DNA of 64,000 bases, from the NCBI GenBank assembly GCA_959022495.1, contig CAUEYX010000011.1, forward strand, positions 13,753 through 77,752, given 5' to 3'. The notes beneath the pieces are model-generated. The model was not told the DNA's origin. It made no database searches and saw nothing but the letters and a program-made list of their open reading frames with translations. Below, piece after piece: positions 39,972-49,084 of the stretch; within the stretch, counting starts at the first letter, position 1, and the number at the start of each line of letters is the position of its first letter. Both the position numbers and the translations under genes were made by a program. This stretch comes from an uncultured Lachnospiraceae bacterium (lineage in GTDB: Bacteria; Bacillota; Clostridia; Lachnospirales; Lachnospiraceae).

Positions 39972-41043
39972 TTTCAATATTCTCCTTTTCTTTAGGGAGT
40001 GTAAAAGTAAATTCCGCTCCATGCGCGTGGTTTGCGGCTGTGATTATCCCGTCGTGGGCTCGTATGATGGTGCGGCATATGGACAGGCCGATGCCAATGC
40101 CTTTGTGCCCGTCCGCAGTGCGGGACGCGGACCGCTGTCCCTCAAAGATATAGGGGAGCTGTTCCGGGTCCACCCCATTTCCATAATCACGGACTGTAAA
40201 AGATATGTTGTCCTCCGCTTCCCGGATGATCAGTTCGATGGGCTCCTGGCTCCCGGAGTGAATAAATGCGTTTTCCATCAGATTGATGAGCACCTGTTCA
40301 ATCAGGGTGGGGTCCATGGAGAGCATGAGGAAATTATTGGGCATGCTGACCCGGACGCGGATGTCCGGAATCCGCTTTTTCAGCCGCTGGATAGCCTCGG
40401 AGATCACTTCTTCCACGACTTCAGGGGATTTCTTGACTTTATCCGTAGAATTGTCGTCAATCCGTGTGACCGTGAGAAGATTTTCCACCATGTTGAGCAG
40501 CCACTGGGAGTCCTCTTTGATATTAGAGATCAGCTCTGTGCGTTCCTCATCAGATAATTCCGGATAATTCTCCAGGTATGAGGAGGAAGAGCCGATGATG
40601 CTGGTCAGCGGCGTGCGCAGGTCATGGGAGACTGCCCGCAGCAGGGTGGCCCGCAGCTTTTCCCTCTCAGCCTCCGCAAGAGCCTTTTCTCTCTCTGCCA
40701 TCGCATGGCGCTGTTTTTTCAGTGAGCTGGTTGTCGTGCTTGTCAGCAGGGAGATCGCCAGCATTCCGATAAACGTGATCGGATAGCCGTCCAGGGAAAA
40801 GTTAAAGTGAAAGTACGGGTAGGAGAAAAAATAATTCACCGCGGTTACACAGTAAAGGGAAGCCGCAATACCGTACCAGTACCCCGTGGTCCTCAGCGCG
40901 GTGAGTATGAGCGCGAGCGAGTAGACGACAGTGATATTGGCGACATTTTTATTGCCAAATTGAAAGAAGGCAAAGGAGACTGCAGTGGCCCCAAGCATAA
41001 GCAGTATAGTGGATGCTGTTTCGGATAAGATTTTTTTCTTCAT
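39937..41043 (-). CDS. KdpD-like sensor histidine kinase, short form (DUF4118)
   Basis: A 368-residue membrane kinase. Four hydrophobic segments (about residues 8-105) form the DUF4118 module that follows the KdpD/USP domains in full KdpD; those N-terminal K+-sensing domains are absent. Then come HisKA with RAVSHDLRTPLTSIIGSSSS and HATPase_c with NLMENAFIHSG, VRDYGNGV and GIGIGLSICRTII. Short kinases of this layout are common in Clostridia, so it need not be a truncation. No kdpFABC genes are in the window. It overlaps the broken response regulator, so its normal partner is lost. The start has only a weak ribosome site. Confidence 0.8.
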   Translation of the reverse strand: MKKKILSETASTILLMLGATAVSFAFFQFGNKNVANITVVYSLALILTALRTTGYWYGIAASLYCVTAVNYFFSYPYFHFNFSLDGYPITFIGMLAISLLTSTTTSSLKKQRHAMAEREKALAEAEREKLRATLLRAVSHDLRTPLTSIIGSSSSYLENYPELSDEERTELISNIKEDSQWLLNMVENLLTVTRIDDNSTDKVKKSPEVVEEVISEAIQRLKKRIPDIRVRVSMPNNFLMLSMDPTLIEQVLINLMENAFIHSGSQEPIELIIREAEDNISFTVRDYGNGVDPEQLPYIFEGQRSASRTADGHKGIGIGLSICRTIIRAHDGIITAANHAHGAEFTFTLPKEKENIENDEMLSPNHRR

Positions 41044-41070
41044 CGTTTTATAAAGTCCATTCCGTTAACC

Positions 41071-41101
41071 AAAAGAAAAGAAGAGCCGGCTATACCGGCT
41101 C
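41071..41101 (-). terminator. Terminator after prs
   Basis: On the minus strand GAGCCGG (41101-41095) pairs with CCGGCTC (41089-41083), followed by TTCTTTTCTTTTT. The prs stop codon lies within the hairpin. Confidence 0.8.
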
Positions 41102-42274
41102 CCCGTTTTTATATTTCTGAATGACATGCTGGATTCTCTCATTCGGGTTCAGGATGGAGCTGATAGAACCATCGTGATTTAAGGTGTCAATAATGAGCGC
41201 GATATATTTGCTCATATCACAGCTGATGTAATACGGTTTAGAGAGGAGCTCCGGTGTCTGGTAAATCAGGTTTGTGGTGAGGATGCCGCTGATAATGCCG
41301 TCCTCATATGCCTTGTCGAACTTCTCCATACCGTTTGTAAACAGACCGAATGTAGCGGCCGCGAAGATCCTCTTCGCTTTTCTGCGCTTCAGTTCCGCGG
41401 CGACATCCAGGATGCTGTCCCCGGAAGAGATCATATCGTCAATAATAATGACATCCTTGCCTTCTACGGAAGTGCCGAGGAATTCATGTGCCACGATGGG
41501 ATTGCGTCCGTTTACAATACGGGTGTAGTCGCGGCGTTTATAGAACATTCCCATATCAAGGCCGAGGACGTTGGCCAGGTAGATCGCGCGGTTCGTCGCG
41601 CCTTCATCCGGGCTGATTGCCATCATGTGTTCGCTGTCAATCTTAAGATCCTTTACCGTGCGGAGCAGGCCTTTGACGAACTGGTACGTGGGGGAGACCG
41701 TCTCAAATCCGCTTAATGGGATTGCGTTCTGTACCCTGGGGTCGTGGGCGTCAAAGGTGATGATATTCTCAACGCCCATCCGTACAAGCTCCTGAAGCGC
41801 AAGGGCGCAGTCCAGGGATTCGCGGGAACTTCTCTTGTGCTGACGGCTTTCATACAGGAAAGGCATGATGACGTTGAGGCGTCGGCCCTTGCCCCCTACA
41901 GCGGCGATGACTCTCTTCAGGTTCTGGAAATGATCGTCCGGGGACATGTGGTTCGTCCTGCCTGTAAGGGAATAAGTGACGCTGTAGTTACATACATCCA
42001 CCATCAGGTAAAGATCTTTTCCGCGGACAGATTCGCCGAGGATTCCCTTTGCTTCGCCGGAACCAAAGCGCGGCACGCGGGCGTCAATGAGATAGGTATC
42101 TTTCTCATATCCGGCAAATGCAATATCGTCCCGGTATTCGTTGCCGCTCTCGTGGCGCCATTTTACAAGATAGTCGTCAACTTTTTTTCCCAGCTCCTCA
42201 CAGCCGGTCAGTGAGATGAGCCCAAGGCTTCCTACCGGAATGTTTTCTAAGATTCGTTCTGTTCGGCGTAACAT
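41090..42274 (-). CDS. prs: Ribose-phosphate pyrophosphokinase (PRPP synthase)
   Basis: A 394-residue enzyme of the PRPP synthase family, making PRPP from ribose-5-phosphate and ATP for nucleotide synthesis. Recognisable parts are ENIITFDAHDPRVQNAIP, ISPDEGATNRA, the flexible loop YKRRDYTRIVNGRNP and the PRPP-binding loop VIIIDDMISSGDS. It is longer than the common class I enzyme of about 315 residues and has about 25 extra residues at both ends plus inserts. This longer form is seen in Lachnospiraceae. ATG 42274 shares a base with the TGA of the helicase loader and has GGAGG seven bases upstream; a TTG three bases earlier is possible. Confidence 0.9.
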   Translation of the reverse strand: MLRRTERILENIPVGSLGLISLTGCEELGKKVDDYLVKWRHESGNEYRDDIAFAGYEKDTYLIDARVPRFGSGEAKGILGESVRGKDLYLMVDVCNYSVTYSLTGRTNHMSPDDHFQNLKRVIAAVGGKGRRLNVIMPFLYESRQHKRSSRESLDCALALQELVRMGVENIITFDAHDPRVQNAIPLSGFETVSPTYQFVKGLLRTVKDLKIDSEHMMAISPDEGATNRAIYLANVLGLDMGMFYKRRDYTRIVNGRNPIVAHEFLGTSVEGKDVIIIDDMISSGDSILDVAAELKRRKAKRIFAAATFGLFTNGMEKFDKAYEDGIISGILTTNLIYQTPELLSKPYYISCDMSKYIALIIDTLNHDGSISSILNPNERIQHVIQKYKNGEPV

Positions 42275-43272
42275 CAATGTTCCTCCCTGTGTTTTAACTT
42301 TTTCTTGATACGTATATCATCACCGATGATCTTCAACAAAGCGTAACTGCTGGTAATCCTGGAAAATGACCGCTCTGTGTAGAGATCCGCGATGGATTCC
42401 AAAGATAAGTTTGTTGAGATAATCGTTGACTTTCTATGTAACAGCCTTTCATTGATGCAGGAGAAAAACTGCGCGGAAATGAAGGCGTTCGTGTATTCGC
42501 TCCCCAGATCGTCAATGATCAGGAGATCGCAGTTGTAAATGTACTCATTCCTATTTTTAGCGTCCACATCACCGCGGTCAAATTTTGACTGGGACAGAGC
42601 GCTGAAAAGCTGGGGCGCTGAAAAGTAGAGTACAGAAAATTCGCGGTTCATAATCTCCCGCGCAATGCATGTGGACAGGTAAGTCTTTCCGACTCCCACG
42701 CTGCCGTAGAAAAATAGATTCTGAAACTCTCTGCCAAAGGTATCGATAAAGCGGCGGCAGATCTTCAGCGTGTCCTGCATCATCGCGCGGGCGCTGCGCC
42801 CGGTTGTTTTATCATAAAGGGTAGACGAGTAAAAATCAAGACTGAAGTTGTCAAAAGATGCCTCTGTTGGGAATTCCCGGATATTGGACTGCTCATACAG
42901 AAGCTGGATAACCGCCTTTTTGAAACAATGGCATTTCTGACTGCCGATATACCCGGTGTCTCTGCAGTCCGGACAGTCATAGACCGGTTCCAGATAGTCC
43001 TCCGAGAATCCTGCGGAGACGAGCAGATCCTTCTTGCTGCCGCGAAGAATCTCCAGCTCCTCCTTCAGGGAGTCAAGCGCATGGCTGTCTCCGTTTAACA
43101 GTTTCTTTCCGTACTGTACGGAGAGGATGGATATGGATTCGTCCAGAGATTTGAACTCGGGAAGCTTTCTGTATACTTCCTCATAGCGGGCAGTCTGGAT
43201 ATCATGGTTCTTAAGCTGCCGCTGTTCATATTCCCGCATAATCGCGTAGTATTGTGAATTTTTCAGTGCCAT
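42274..43272 (-). CDS. dnaI: DnaC/DnaI-type helicase loader ATPase
   Basis: A 332-residue AAA+ ATPase that loads the replicative helicase. The N-terminal half carries a zinc-binding cluster (YDCPDCRDTG, KCHCFKK near residues 98-116) like DnaI. The ATPase half has Walker A YGSVGVGKTYLS (about 193), Walker B DLLIIDDLGSE, and the sensor stretch STIISTNLSLE. It lies 13 bases downstream of the DnaD-domain gene and overlaps prs by one base, so the three form one operon. Such DnaD-DnaI pairs supply the primosome in Firmicutes. Confidence 0.9.
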   Translation of the reverse strand: MALKNSQYYAIMREYEQRQLKNHDIQTARYEEVYRKLPEFKSLDESISILSVQYGKKLLNGDSHALDSLKEELEILRGSKKDLLVSAGFSEDYLEPVYDCPDCRDTGYIGSQKCHCFKKAVIQLLYEQSNIREFPTEASFDNFSLDFYSSTLYDKTTGRSARAMMQDTLKICRRFIDTFGREFQNLFFYGSVGVGKTYLSTCIAREIMNREFSVLYFSAPQLFSALSQSKFDRGDVDAKNRNEYIYNCDLLIIDDLGSEYTNAFISAQFFSCINERLLHRKSTIISTNLSLESIADLYTERSFSRITSSYALLKIIGDDIRIKKKLKHREEH

Positions 43273-43285
43273 GGGATGACTCCTT

Positions 43286-44338
43286 CTAATTACTGTTCAA
43301 TAACTGCTCTTCAAGAGATTCCATATCATAGCTGCGCCGCTCGAAGTTGTTCAGGTTCCGGGACGCGGTCCTGGGTTTATTTGAGCTTCTGCCGGCTGTG
43401 CGTTCTTTTTTGTATTCCTCATCCAGGGACGCCACCTCTTTCAGGTGGCGGATATTTTTGCCGTGCCATTTTGTCAGAATCGAGTCCGCGTACTCAAAGC
43501 TGGGCTGGTGAGTGGCGGCAATCGTGCGGCGGCACGCCTCTTCTATGATATCAAGCGAAAAGGCGTATTCTTCTGCCCACTTTCTGATATATGCCAGCTC
43601 TGAGGATGCCGGTCCCCGGTTTTTAATGCCGAACGCATTGAGCACGGTGTAGCAGTTCTTATTATAAAGGGCAGACTGTTCCTTTGCCTGGGAAATGGTT
43701 TCAATACCTTCTTCCACCCAAGAGAACGCGACTTTGCGGATATAGTGCATGCACTTATGTCCGTTCTCCACGCAGGACTCGATCAGATACTCAATCAGAT
43801 CCGCCGACATATGAAGGGTATCGTAAAAATAAGTGATGGTCTCCATCTCTGAGTGGGTTAAGGTTTTACCCAGGTACTGCTCCGCGATAAAGAGAAGGGA
43901 TTTGATTTCCTTCTGGGCGCGGAAGCTGTCGATGGGAACAGCCTTGGCAGGCTGCGGTTCTTTCCTGCCGGCATGGGTCTGAGCATGAGTGGATGCCGGT
44001 TCGGAGGACTGGACTGCGGAAGGAGCCGCCATGCCTGAATGGGACGTCTTCTGAAGTTCCAGTGCGGTGATCCTCCCGTCTGAGTCCCGCTCCGCGCGCA
44101 GAAGCCCTTTTTTCTCCCAGTAGCGGAACGCCCTGAGGATATCTTTTTCTGTGTTATTCAGGCAGTCCGCGATCGTTGTAAGTGTCAGGGTTGAACAGGG
44201 GTCGTCCAAGTGCCGCAGAAGGAATAAATATACCTTCACAAACTCACCATTCGCATCAATCATGTAGTTGTCTATAAAATCATTGGGCAGCAGTGTCGCA
44301 TTGGTCTGAAATTTGTTTTTAAGTGTTAATGTCTTCAT
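43286..44338 (-). CDS. DnaD-domain replication initiation protein
   Basis: A 350-residue protein. An N-terminal winged helix (about 1-110, ending FRYWEKKGLLRAERDSDG) is followed by a Ser/Ala-rich linker. Then comes a DnaD/DnaB_2-type helical domain: LLFIAEQYLGKTLTHSEMETITYFYD and the VAFSWVEEGI segment. A second such segment ends near WHGKNIRHLKEV. I choose ATG 44338; the frame continues upstream without conserved sequence, and the ribosome site (GGGACGGGA) is weak. It heads the operon with the helicase loader and prs. Two DnaA boxes lie about 185-215 bases upstream. Confidence 0.85.
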   Translation of the reverse strand: MKTLTLKNKFQTNATLLPNDFIDNYMIDANGEFVKVYLFLLRHLDDPCSTLTLTTIADCLNNTEKDILRAFRYWEKKGLLRAERDSDGRITALELQKTSHSGMAAPSAVQSSEPASTHAQTHAGRKEPQPAKAVPIDSFRAQKEIKSLLFIAEQYLGKTLTHSEMETITYFYDTLHMSADLIEYLIESCVENGHKCMHYIRKVAFSWVEEGIETISQAKEQSALYNKNCYTVLNAFGIKNRGPASSELAYIRKWAEEYAFSLDIIEEACRRTIAATHQPSFEYADSILTKWHGKNIRHLKEVASLDEEYKKERTAGRSSNKPRTASRNLNNFERRSYDMESLEEQLLNSN

Positions 44339-44387
44339 ATAATATCCCGTCCCGCCTTTTTCATTCGCTTTCGTAAAGTGTAAAATA

Positions 44388-44415
44388 GAAAGCGGACGTA
44401 TGGCGTTCCGCTTTC
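44388..44415. other. Hairpin in the dnaD leader
   Basis: GAAAGCGGA (44388-44396) pairs with TTCCGCTTTC (44406-44415). It lies between the likely dnaD promoter and its start codon. On the plus strand it is followed by TTCTT, on the minus strand by TATTTTAC, so it could be a weak terminator or attenuator. Confidence 0.4.
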
Positions 44416-44522
44416 TTCTTACTTCCAGAAAACACATCCCCTGTATTTCCTGTTGTCATGAATAATATATCATCTTCTGCCCGGGGCTAAAAGTATTTTT
44501 TCGTTGGTAAGTCCCGGTTTTT

Positions 44523-44554
44523 TGTGGATAACTATGTGCAGAAAGTGTGGATAA
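44523..44554. promoter_or_regulatory. Two DnaA boxes upstream of the dnaD-dnaI-prs operon
   Basis: TGTGGATAA occurs at 44523-44531 and 44546-44554, the exact complement of the consensus DnaA box TTATCCACA. The two copies have the same orientation and are 23 bases apart. On the minus strand a TATATT -10-like sequence lies downstream, near 44465-44470. The arrangement suggests DnaA control of primosome genes. Too few boxes and no AT-rich unwinding region are seen for an origin. Confidence 0.7.
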
Positions 44555-44601
44555 CTCCCGGAGCCTTTATTTTCAGGGGGCTTGGGACATCCTGAGGACG
44601 A

Positions 44602-44621
44602 ATCTTAAGGCCGCTTAAGAT
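44602..44621. repeat. Perfect 8 bp stem palindrome between murC and the DnaA boxes
   Basis: ATCTTAAG, GCCG, CTTAAGAT. The symmetry is that of an operator or a small hairpin; no T-run follows. The rest of the 44560-44707 gap shows nothing I can identify. Confidence 0.4.
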
Positions 44622-44707
44622 CTGCCCGATACAGTGGACAGATGGGGTACAGGAATCATATCCTGGAGAATGCGCGTCCGACGGGAAGCACATCCCCGCG
44701 CAGAGGA

Positions 44708-46084
44708 TCAGCGGAGCAGATCCTCGCCCACTTTCACCACATCCCCGGCGCCCATTGTGATGAGCAGGTCCCCGGGGCGGCAGTTCTCCTTTAAAAAAGC
44801 CTCGATCTGTTCAAAGCTGGGGAAATAGTGTGTGTCCGTGCCCAGTTTTGCCGTTTCCTCCGCCAGGTCAGCGGAGGAGATGCCCAGTGTGTCTGTCTCT
44901 CTTGCCGCGTAGATATCCGCCAGCACCAGATGGTCTGTGTGGGAGAGCGCCTCAGCAAACTCATGGAAAAATGCTTTGGTACGGGTGTAAGTATGGGGCT
45001 GGAATACACACCACACACGGTTGTGCGGTGAATGCTGCGCGGCCTTAAGTGTGGCTTCAATCTCTGTGGGGTGGTGCGCGTAATCGTCCACCACGGTCAC
45101 TCCGTTGAACTCACCTTTATATTCAAAACGCCGGTCCGTACCGGTGAAGGAAAGCAGGCCTTTCTTTGTCACGTCTCCCGGAATGTCAAGCAGATCCGCG
45201 ACAGCGATGGCAGAGAGCGCATTTGACACGTTGTGGTCCCCCGTTACGGAGAGTCGGATGTGATCTGTCTTTTCCCCGTGAAGGATCAGGTCGAAGGCGA
45301 CATGCCCGTTCTCGTCGTAGGAAAGATTGTCCGCGCTGTAATCAAAATCGCTGGAGGAACCGTATGTCACCACATTGCAGGAGAGACCGCGGTATATCTC
45401 GGGGTAATCCTCGATATCGCCGTTGATGACCAGGGTGCCGTCATCCGGAAGAAGGGCGGCAAACTGATGGAAGGAGTGACGGATATCTTCCAGGTCTTTG
45501 AAGAAATCCAGGTGGTCTTCTTCTATATTTAAGATCACGCTGATTTTCGGGAAGAAATGAAGGAAACTGTTTGTATATTCGCACGCTTCGGTGATGAATG
45601 TCCCGGAGCTGCCCACCCGGATGTTTCCCCCGATTGCCTTCAGGATGCCTCCCACAGAGATGGTGGGGTCTAAATTCCCCTCCAGCAGGATGTGGGAGAT
45701 CATGGAAGTGGTGGTCGTCTTCCCGTGGGTCCCGGATACAGCGATTGGTGTATCATAGTTCTGCATGAGCTGCCCTAAGAGTTCTGCCCGGGTCAGCATG
45801 GGGATCTTCTGAGCCACTGCCTCAATCAGCTCCGGGTTGCCGCGGCTGATTGCCGCTGTATAGACGACGCAGCCGATGCCCGGCGTGATATTTCCTGCCT
45901 TCTGGCCATAGATGATGTGCGCGCCTTCTGACGCAAGCTTTTTTGTCAGGGGAGACTCTTTTGTGTCAGAGCCGGATACCGTGAAGCCCTCCTTGAGCAG
46001 GATCTCTGCCAGCCCGCTCATGCTGATGCCTCCGATTCCGATAAAATGAATGTGGATCGGGTGTTTAAAATCGATCTTATACAT
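44708..46084 (-). CDS. murC: UDP-N-acetylmuramate--L-alanine ligase
   Basis: A 458-residue Mur ligase that adds L-Ala to UDP-MurNAc in peptidoglycan synthesis. The Rossmann start is HFIGIGGISMSGLAEILL, the ATP loop is VSGTHGKTTTTSMI, and ITEACEYTNSFLHFFPKISVILNIEEDHLDFF and DDYAHHPTEI are family motifs. I start at ATG 46084 (YKIDFKHPIHIHF), with AGAGG seven bases upstream, rather than 12 codons earlier. It stands alone, separate from a dcw cluster, which is normal in Clostridia. Confidence 0.95.
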   Translation of the reverse strand: MYKIDFKHPIHIHFIGIGGISMSGLAEILLKEGFTVSGSDTKESPLTKKLASEGAHIIYGQKAGNITPGIGCVVYTAAISRGNPELIEAVAQKIPMLTRAELLGQLMQNYDTPIAVSGTHGKTTTTSMISHILLEGNLDPTISVGGILKAIGGNIRVGSSGTFITEACEYTNSFLHFFPKISVILNIEEDHLDFFKDLEDIRHSFHQFAALLPDDGTLVINGDIEDYPEIYRGLSCNVVTYGSSSDFDYSADNLSYDENGHVAFDLILHGEKTDHIRLSVTGDHNVSNALSAIAVADLLDIPGDVTKKGLLSFTGTDRRFEYKGEFNGVTVVDDYAHHPTEIEATLKAAQHSPHNRVWCVFQPHTYTRTKAFFHEFAEALSHTDHLVLADIYAARETDTLGISSADLAEETAKLGTDTHYFPSFEQIEAFLKENCRPGDLLITMGAGDVVKVGEDLLR

Positions 46085-46151
46085 GTAGATTCCTCTTCTC
46101 TTTATTTTCTGAACTTTCAATTTTCAGTCATAAATTCTTATGATCTACTAT

Positions 46152-46272
46152 ATTATACTATATATGATAAAAATTAAAAGCAGTTCTTTTTATGCAAAAT
46201 CAATAAAAAGATTTAAAATAACAAGAAAAAATTGTAAATTATTATTGGCTAAAGATAAATATATGGTATAAT
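46152..46272. promoter_or_regulatory. Divergent promoters for murC (-) and glgC (+)
   Basis: For glgC: TTGGCT (46245-46250), 16 bases, TATAAT (46267-46272) with TG in the extended position. For murC on the minus strand: TATAAT at 46157-46152 with a poor -35. The region between is very AT-rich. Confidence 0.6.
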
Positions 46273-46303
46273 AATTACATCTAACTAGAAATGAGGTGAC
46301 GCA

Positions 46304-47578
46304 ATGTTCAAAAAGGAAATGATTGCCATGCTGCTGGCGGGCGGACAGGGCAGTCGACTGGGGGTCCTTACAGCAAAGGTTGCAAAGCCTGCCGTTGCAT
46401 TTGGCGGTAAGTATCGGATCATTGATTTCCCGCTGAGTAACTGTATTAATTCGGGAATCGACACTGTAGGCGTGCTGACTCAGTATCAGCCGCTGCGTCT
46501 TAACACGCACATCGGGATCGGTATCCCGTGGGATCTGGACAGAAACGTCGGAGGAGTATCTATTCTGCCGCCCTATGAGAAAAGCTCGAACAGCGAGTGG
46601 TATACAGGGACAGCGAACGCGATCTACCAGAATCTGAATTACATGGAGACATACAATCCGGATTATGTACTGATTCTGTCCGGGGATCATATTTATAAGA
46701 TGGATTACGAGGTCATGCTTGATTTTCACAAGGCGAACAAGGCGGATGTCACCATCGCCGCGATGCCTGTGCCGATCGAAGAGGCCAGCAGATTCGGAAT
46801 TGTCGTGACAGACAGCGACAGCCGGATCAAAGAGTTTGAGGAAAAGCCGGAGAAGCCCAGCAGCAACCTGGCATCCATGGGAATCTACATCTTCAGCTGG
46901 CCGGTGCTCAGAGAGGCGCTGATTAAGCTGAAAGACCAGCCCAACTGTGATTTCGGCAAACACATTATCCCCTACTGTCATGAAAAAGGGGACAGGCTGT
47001 TTGCCTATGAGTACAACGGGTACTGGAAGGACGTGGGAACCCTGAGTTCTTACTGGGAAGCAAATATGGAGCTGATTGACATTATCCCGGAATTTAATCT
47101 GTATGAAGAATTCTGGAAGATCTATACAAACAGCGCGAGCATCCCGCCGCAGTATATTTCCGAGCAGGGTGTGGTGGACCGCTGTATCATCAGCAACGGA
47201 TCTGAGATTTACGGCGAAGTGCACAGCTCTGTGCTGGGCAGCGGCGTGACGGTCGGCAGAGGAAGCGTGGTGCGGGATTCCATTATCATGCAGGGAGTTA
47301 CAATTGGAGACAACTGCGTGATTGAGAAGGCGATCATTGCCGAGGATACTGTGATCGGGAGCGGAACGGTGATTGGCATTGGAAGTGAGGCACCCAATAA
47401 GACAAAGCCGAATATTTACAGCGGCGGGCTGGCAACTATCGGAGAGAACTCCGTGATCCCTCCGGGCGTACAGATCGGCAGGAATACCGCCATCAGCGGA
47501 GTGACCTCCATCGAAGACTATCCGAACGGAGTGATGGAGAGCGGCGAGACTTTGATAAAGGCAGGTGACAGAGTATGA
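46304..47578 (+). CDS. glgC: Glucose-1-phosphate adenylyltransferase, catalytic subunit
   Basis: A 424-residue ADP-glucose pyrophosphorylase that makes the donor for glycogen synthesis. The nucleotidyltransferase signature is MLLAGGQGSRLGVLT, with KPAVAFGGKYRIIDFPLSNCINSG and the sugar-phosphate site EKPEKPSSNLASMGIYIF. The C-terminal third is a left-handed beta helix (repeats such as GVTIGDNCVIEKAIIAEDTVIG). GAGGTGA precedes the ATG. Its stop overlaps the start of glgD by four bases (ATGA). Confidence 0.96.
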   Translation: MFKKEMIAMLLAGGQGSRLGVLTAKVAKPAVAFGGKYRIIDFPLSNCINSGIDTVGVLTQYQPLRLNTHIGIGIPWDLDRNVGGVSILPPYEKSSNSEWYTGTANAIYQNLNYMETYNPDYVLILSGDHIYKMDYEVMLDFHKANKADVTIAAMPVPIEEASRFGIVVTDSDSRIKEFEEKPEKPSSNLASMGIYIFSWPVLREALIKLKDQPNCDFGKHIIPYCHEKGDRLFAYEYNGYWKDVGTLSSYWEANMELIDIIPEFNLYEEFWKIYTNSASIPPQYISEQGVVDRCIISNGSEIYGEVHSSVLGSGVTVGRGSVVRDSIIMQGVTIGDNCVIEKAIIAEDTVIGSGTVIGIGSEAPNKTKPNIYSGGLATIGENSVIPPGVQIGRNTAISGVTSIEDYPNGVMESGETLIKAGDRV

Positions 47579-48693
47579 GAGCAGTAGGAATTATCCTGGC
47601 AGGCGGGAACAACCGGAAGATGCACGAGTTGACAGCAAAGCGCGCTGTGGCAGCGATGCCCATTGCGGGGAGCTACCGGGCGATTGATTTCGCGCTCAGC
47701 AACATGACGAATTCTCATATTCAGAAAGTCGCAGTGCTGACGCAGTACAACGCAAGATCCCTGAACGAGCATCTGAACTCATCAAAATGGTGGGATTTCG
47801 GAAGGAAGCAGGGCGGACTGTATGTATTTACCCCCACCATTACTGCTGACAACGGCTATTGGTACAGAGGGACGGCGGACGCAATATACCAGAATCTGGA
47901 TTTCTTAAGAAAATGTCATGAGCCGTACGTGATCCTCACTTCTGGTGACGCGGTGTACAAGCTGGATTACAATAAGGTGCTGGAGTATCATATCGCGAAG
48001 AAAGCGGATATTACAGTGGTATGCAAAGAACTGGGACCGGATGAGGACGCGACCCGCTTCGGAACGATCCGCATGAATGAGAATTCAAGGATCGAGGAGT
48101 TTGAGGAGAAACCGATGGTGGCACACTCCCAGACCGTATCCACCGGGATCTATGTGATCCGCAGAAGACAGCTCATTGATCTGATCGAGCACTGCGCGGA
48201 GGAGGAGAGACATGATTTTGTAACCGATATTCTGATCAGGTACAAGAACCTGAAAAAGATCTATGGTTATAAAATAAACAGCTACTGGAACAACATTTCA
48301 ACAGTGGATGCATATTATCAGACCAATATGGACTTCCTGAAACCGGAAGTGAGGAATTATTTCTTCAGGGAGCTTCCGGCAGTCTACTCCAAGGTGAGCG
48401 ACCAGCCCCCGGCAAAATACAATCCGGGCGCGGTGGTGAAGAACAGCCTTGTGGGAAGCGGGAGCATTATCAACGGTACGATAGAGAATTCGGTCATCTT
48501 TAAGAAAGTCTTTGTCGGGAACAACTGTGTGATTAAGAATTCCATTATCCTGAATGATGTGTACCTTGGTGACAATACGTACATTGAGAACTGTATTGTG
48601 GAGAGCCGCGATACGATCAGGGCGAACACAAGGCACGTGGGGGAAAATGGCGTCAAAGTAGTAGTAGAAAAAAATGAAAGATATGCATTATAG
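47575..48693 (+). CDS. glgD: Glucose-1-phosphate adenylyltransferase, GlgD subunit
   Basis: A 372-residue paralogue of GlgC that lacks the canonical signature: ILAGGNNRKMHELTAKRAVAAMPI replaces the GGxGxRL loop. In Firmicutes GlgD is non-catalytic or weakly active and forms a heterotetramer with GlgC, raising activity. The beta-helix end is shorter (IENSVIFKKVFVGNNCVIKNSI). Translational coupling with glgC through the ATGA overlap fits fixed stoichiometry. Confidence 0.93.
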   Translation: MRAVGIILAGGNNRKMHELTAKRAVAAMPIAGSYRAIDFALSNMTNSHIQKVAVLTQYNARSLNEHLNSSKWWDFGRKQGGLYVFTPTITADNGYWYRGTADAIYQNLDFLRKCHEPYVILTSGDAVYKLDYNKVLEYHIAKKADITVVCKELGPDEDATRFGTIRMNENSRIEEFEEKPMVAHSQTVSTGIYVIRRRQLIDLIEHCAEEERHDFVTDILIRYKNLKKIYGYKINSYWNNISTVDAYYQTNMDFLKPEVRNYFFRELPAVYSKVSDQPPAKYNPGAVVKNSLVGSGSIINGTIENSVIFKKVFVGNNCVIKNSIILNDVYLGDNTYIENCIVESRDTIRANTRHVGENGVKVVVEKNERYAL

Positions 48694-48793
48694 ACTTACG
48701 GGGGATGAAGTAAGCAAAAGCCGGCAGGCAGCGCACAGCGGACTGTGGCCGCAGGCCCGCTGAAGATGCAGATGAGAAAGGAGAGCTGAGAGT

Positions 48794-49084
48794 ATGCAGA
48801 TCACGGATGTACGCGTACGTAAAGTCGCAAAAGAGGGGAAATTAAAGGCGGTTGTATCCATTACAATCGATGAGGAATTTGTAGTACATGATATCAAAGT
48901 AATCGAGGGAGAGAAAGGTTTATTTATCGCCATGCCGAGCAAGAAATCGCTGGACGGCGAGTATCGGGATATCGCCCATCCGATCAATTCGGGGACAAGG
49001 GAGCGGATACAGTCAACGATATTGAAGAGATATGAAGAGTCGCTGGATGAAGAAGAACCGGCGGCGATCATGGACGAGATGTAA
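48794..49084 (+). CDS. spoVG: Septation/sporulation regulator SpoVG
   Basis: A 96-residue SpoVG: MQITDVRVRKVAKEGKLKAV, then FVVHDIKVIEGEKGLFIAMPSKK and YRDIAHPINSGTRERI. It is a small nucleic-acid-binding protein affecting septation and sporulation. AAGGAG precedes the ATG. Its TAA stop touches the terminal repeat of the left fold-back element. Confidence 0.95.
   Translation: MQITDVRVRKVAKEGKLKAVVSITIDEEFVVHDIKVIEGEKGLFIAMPSKKSLDGEYRDIAHPINSGTRERIQSTILKRYEESLDEEEPAAIMDEM

Noticed and set aside
44523..44621. Replication origin suggested by DnaA boxes next to dnaD and dnaI
   Set aside because: Only two boxes, no dnaA or dnaN, and no AT-rich unwinding region. A regulatory role fits better.
46190..47224. 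Long open frame on the minus strand over glgC (344 codons)
   Set aside because: It mirrors glgC, has no ribosome site or family pattern, and glgC is certain.
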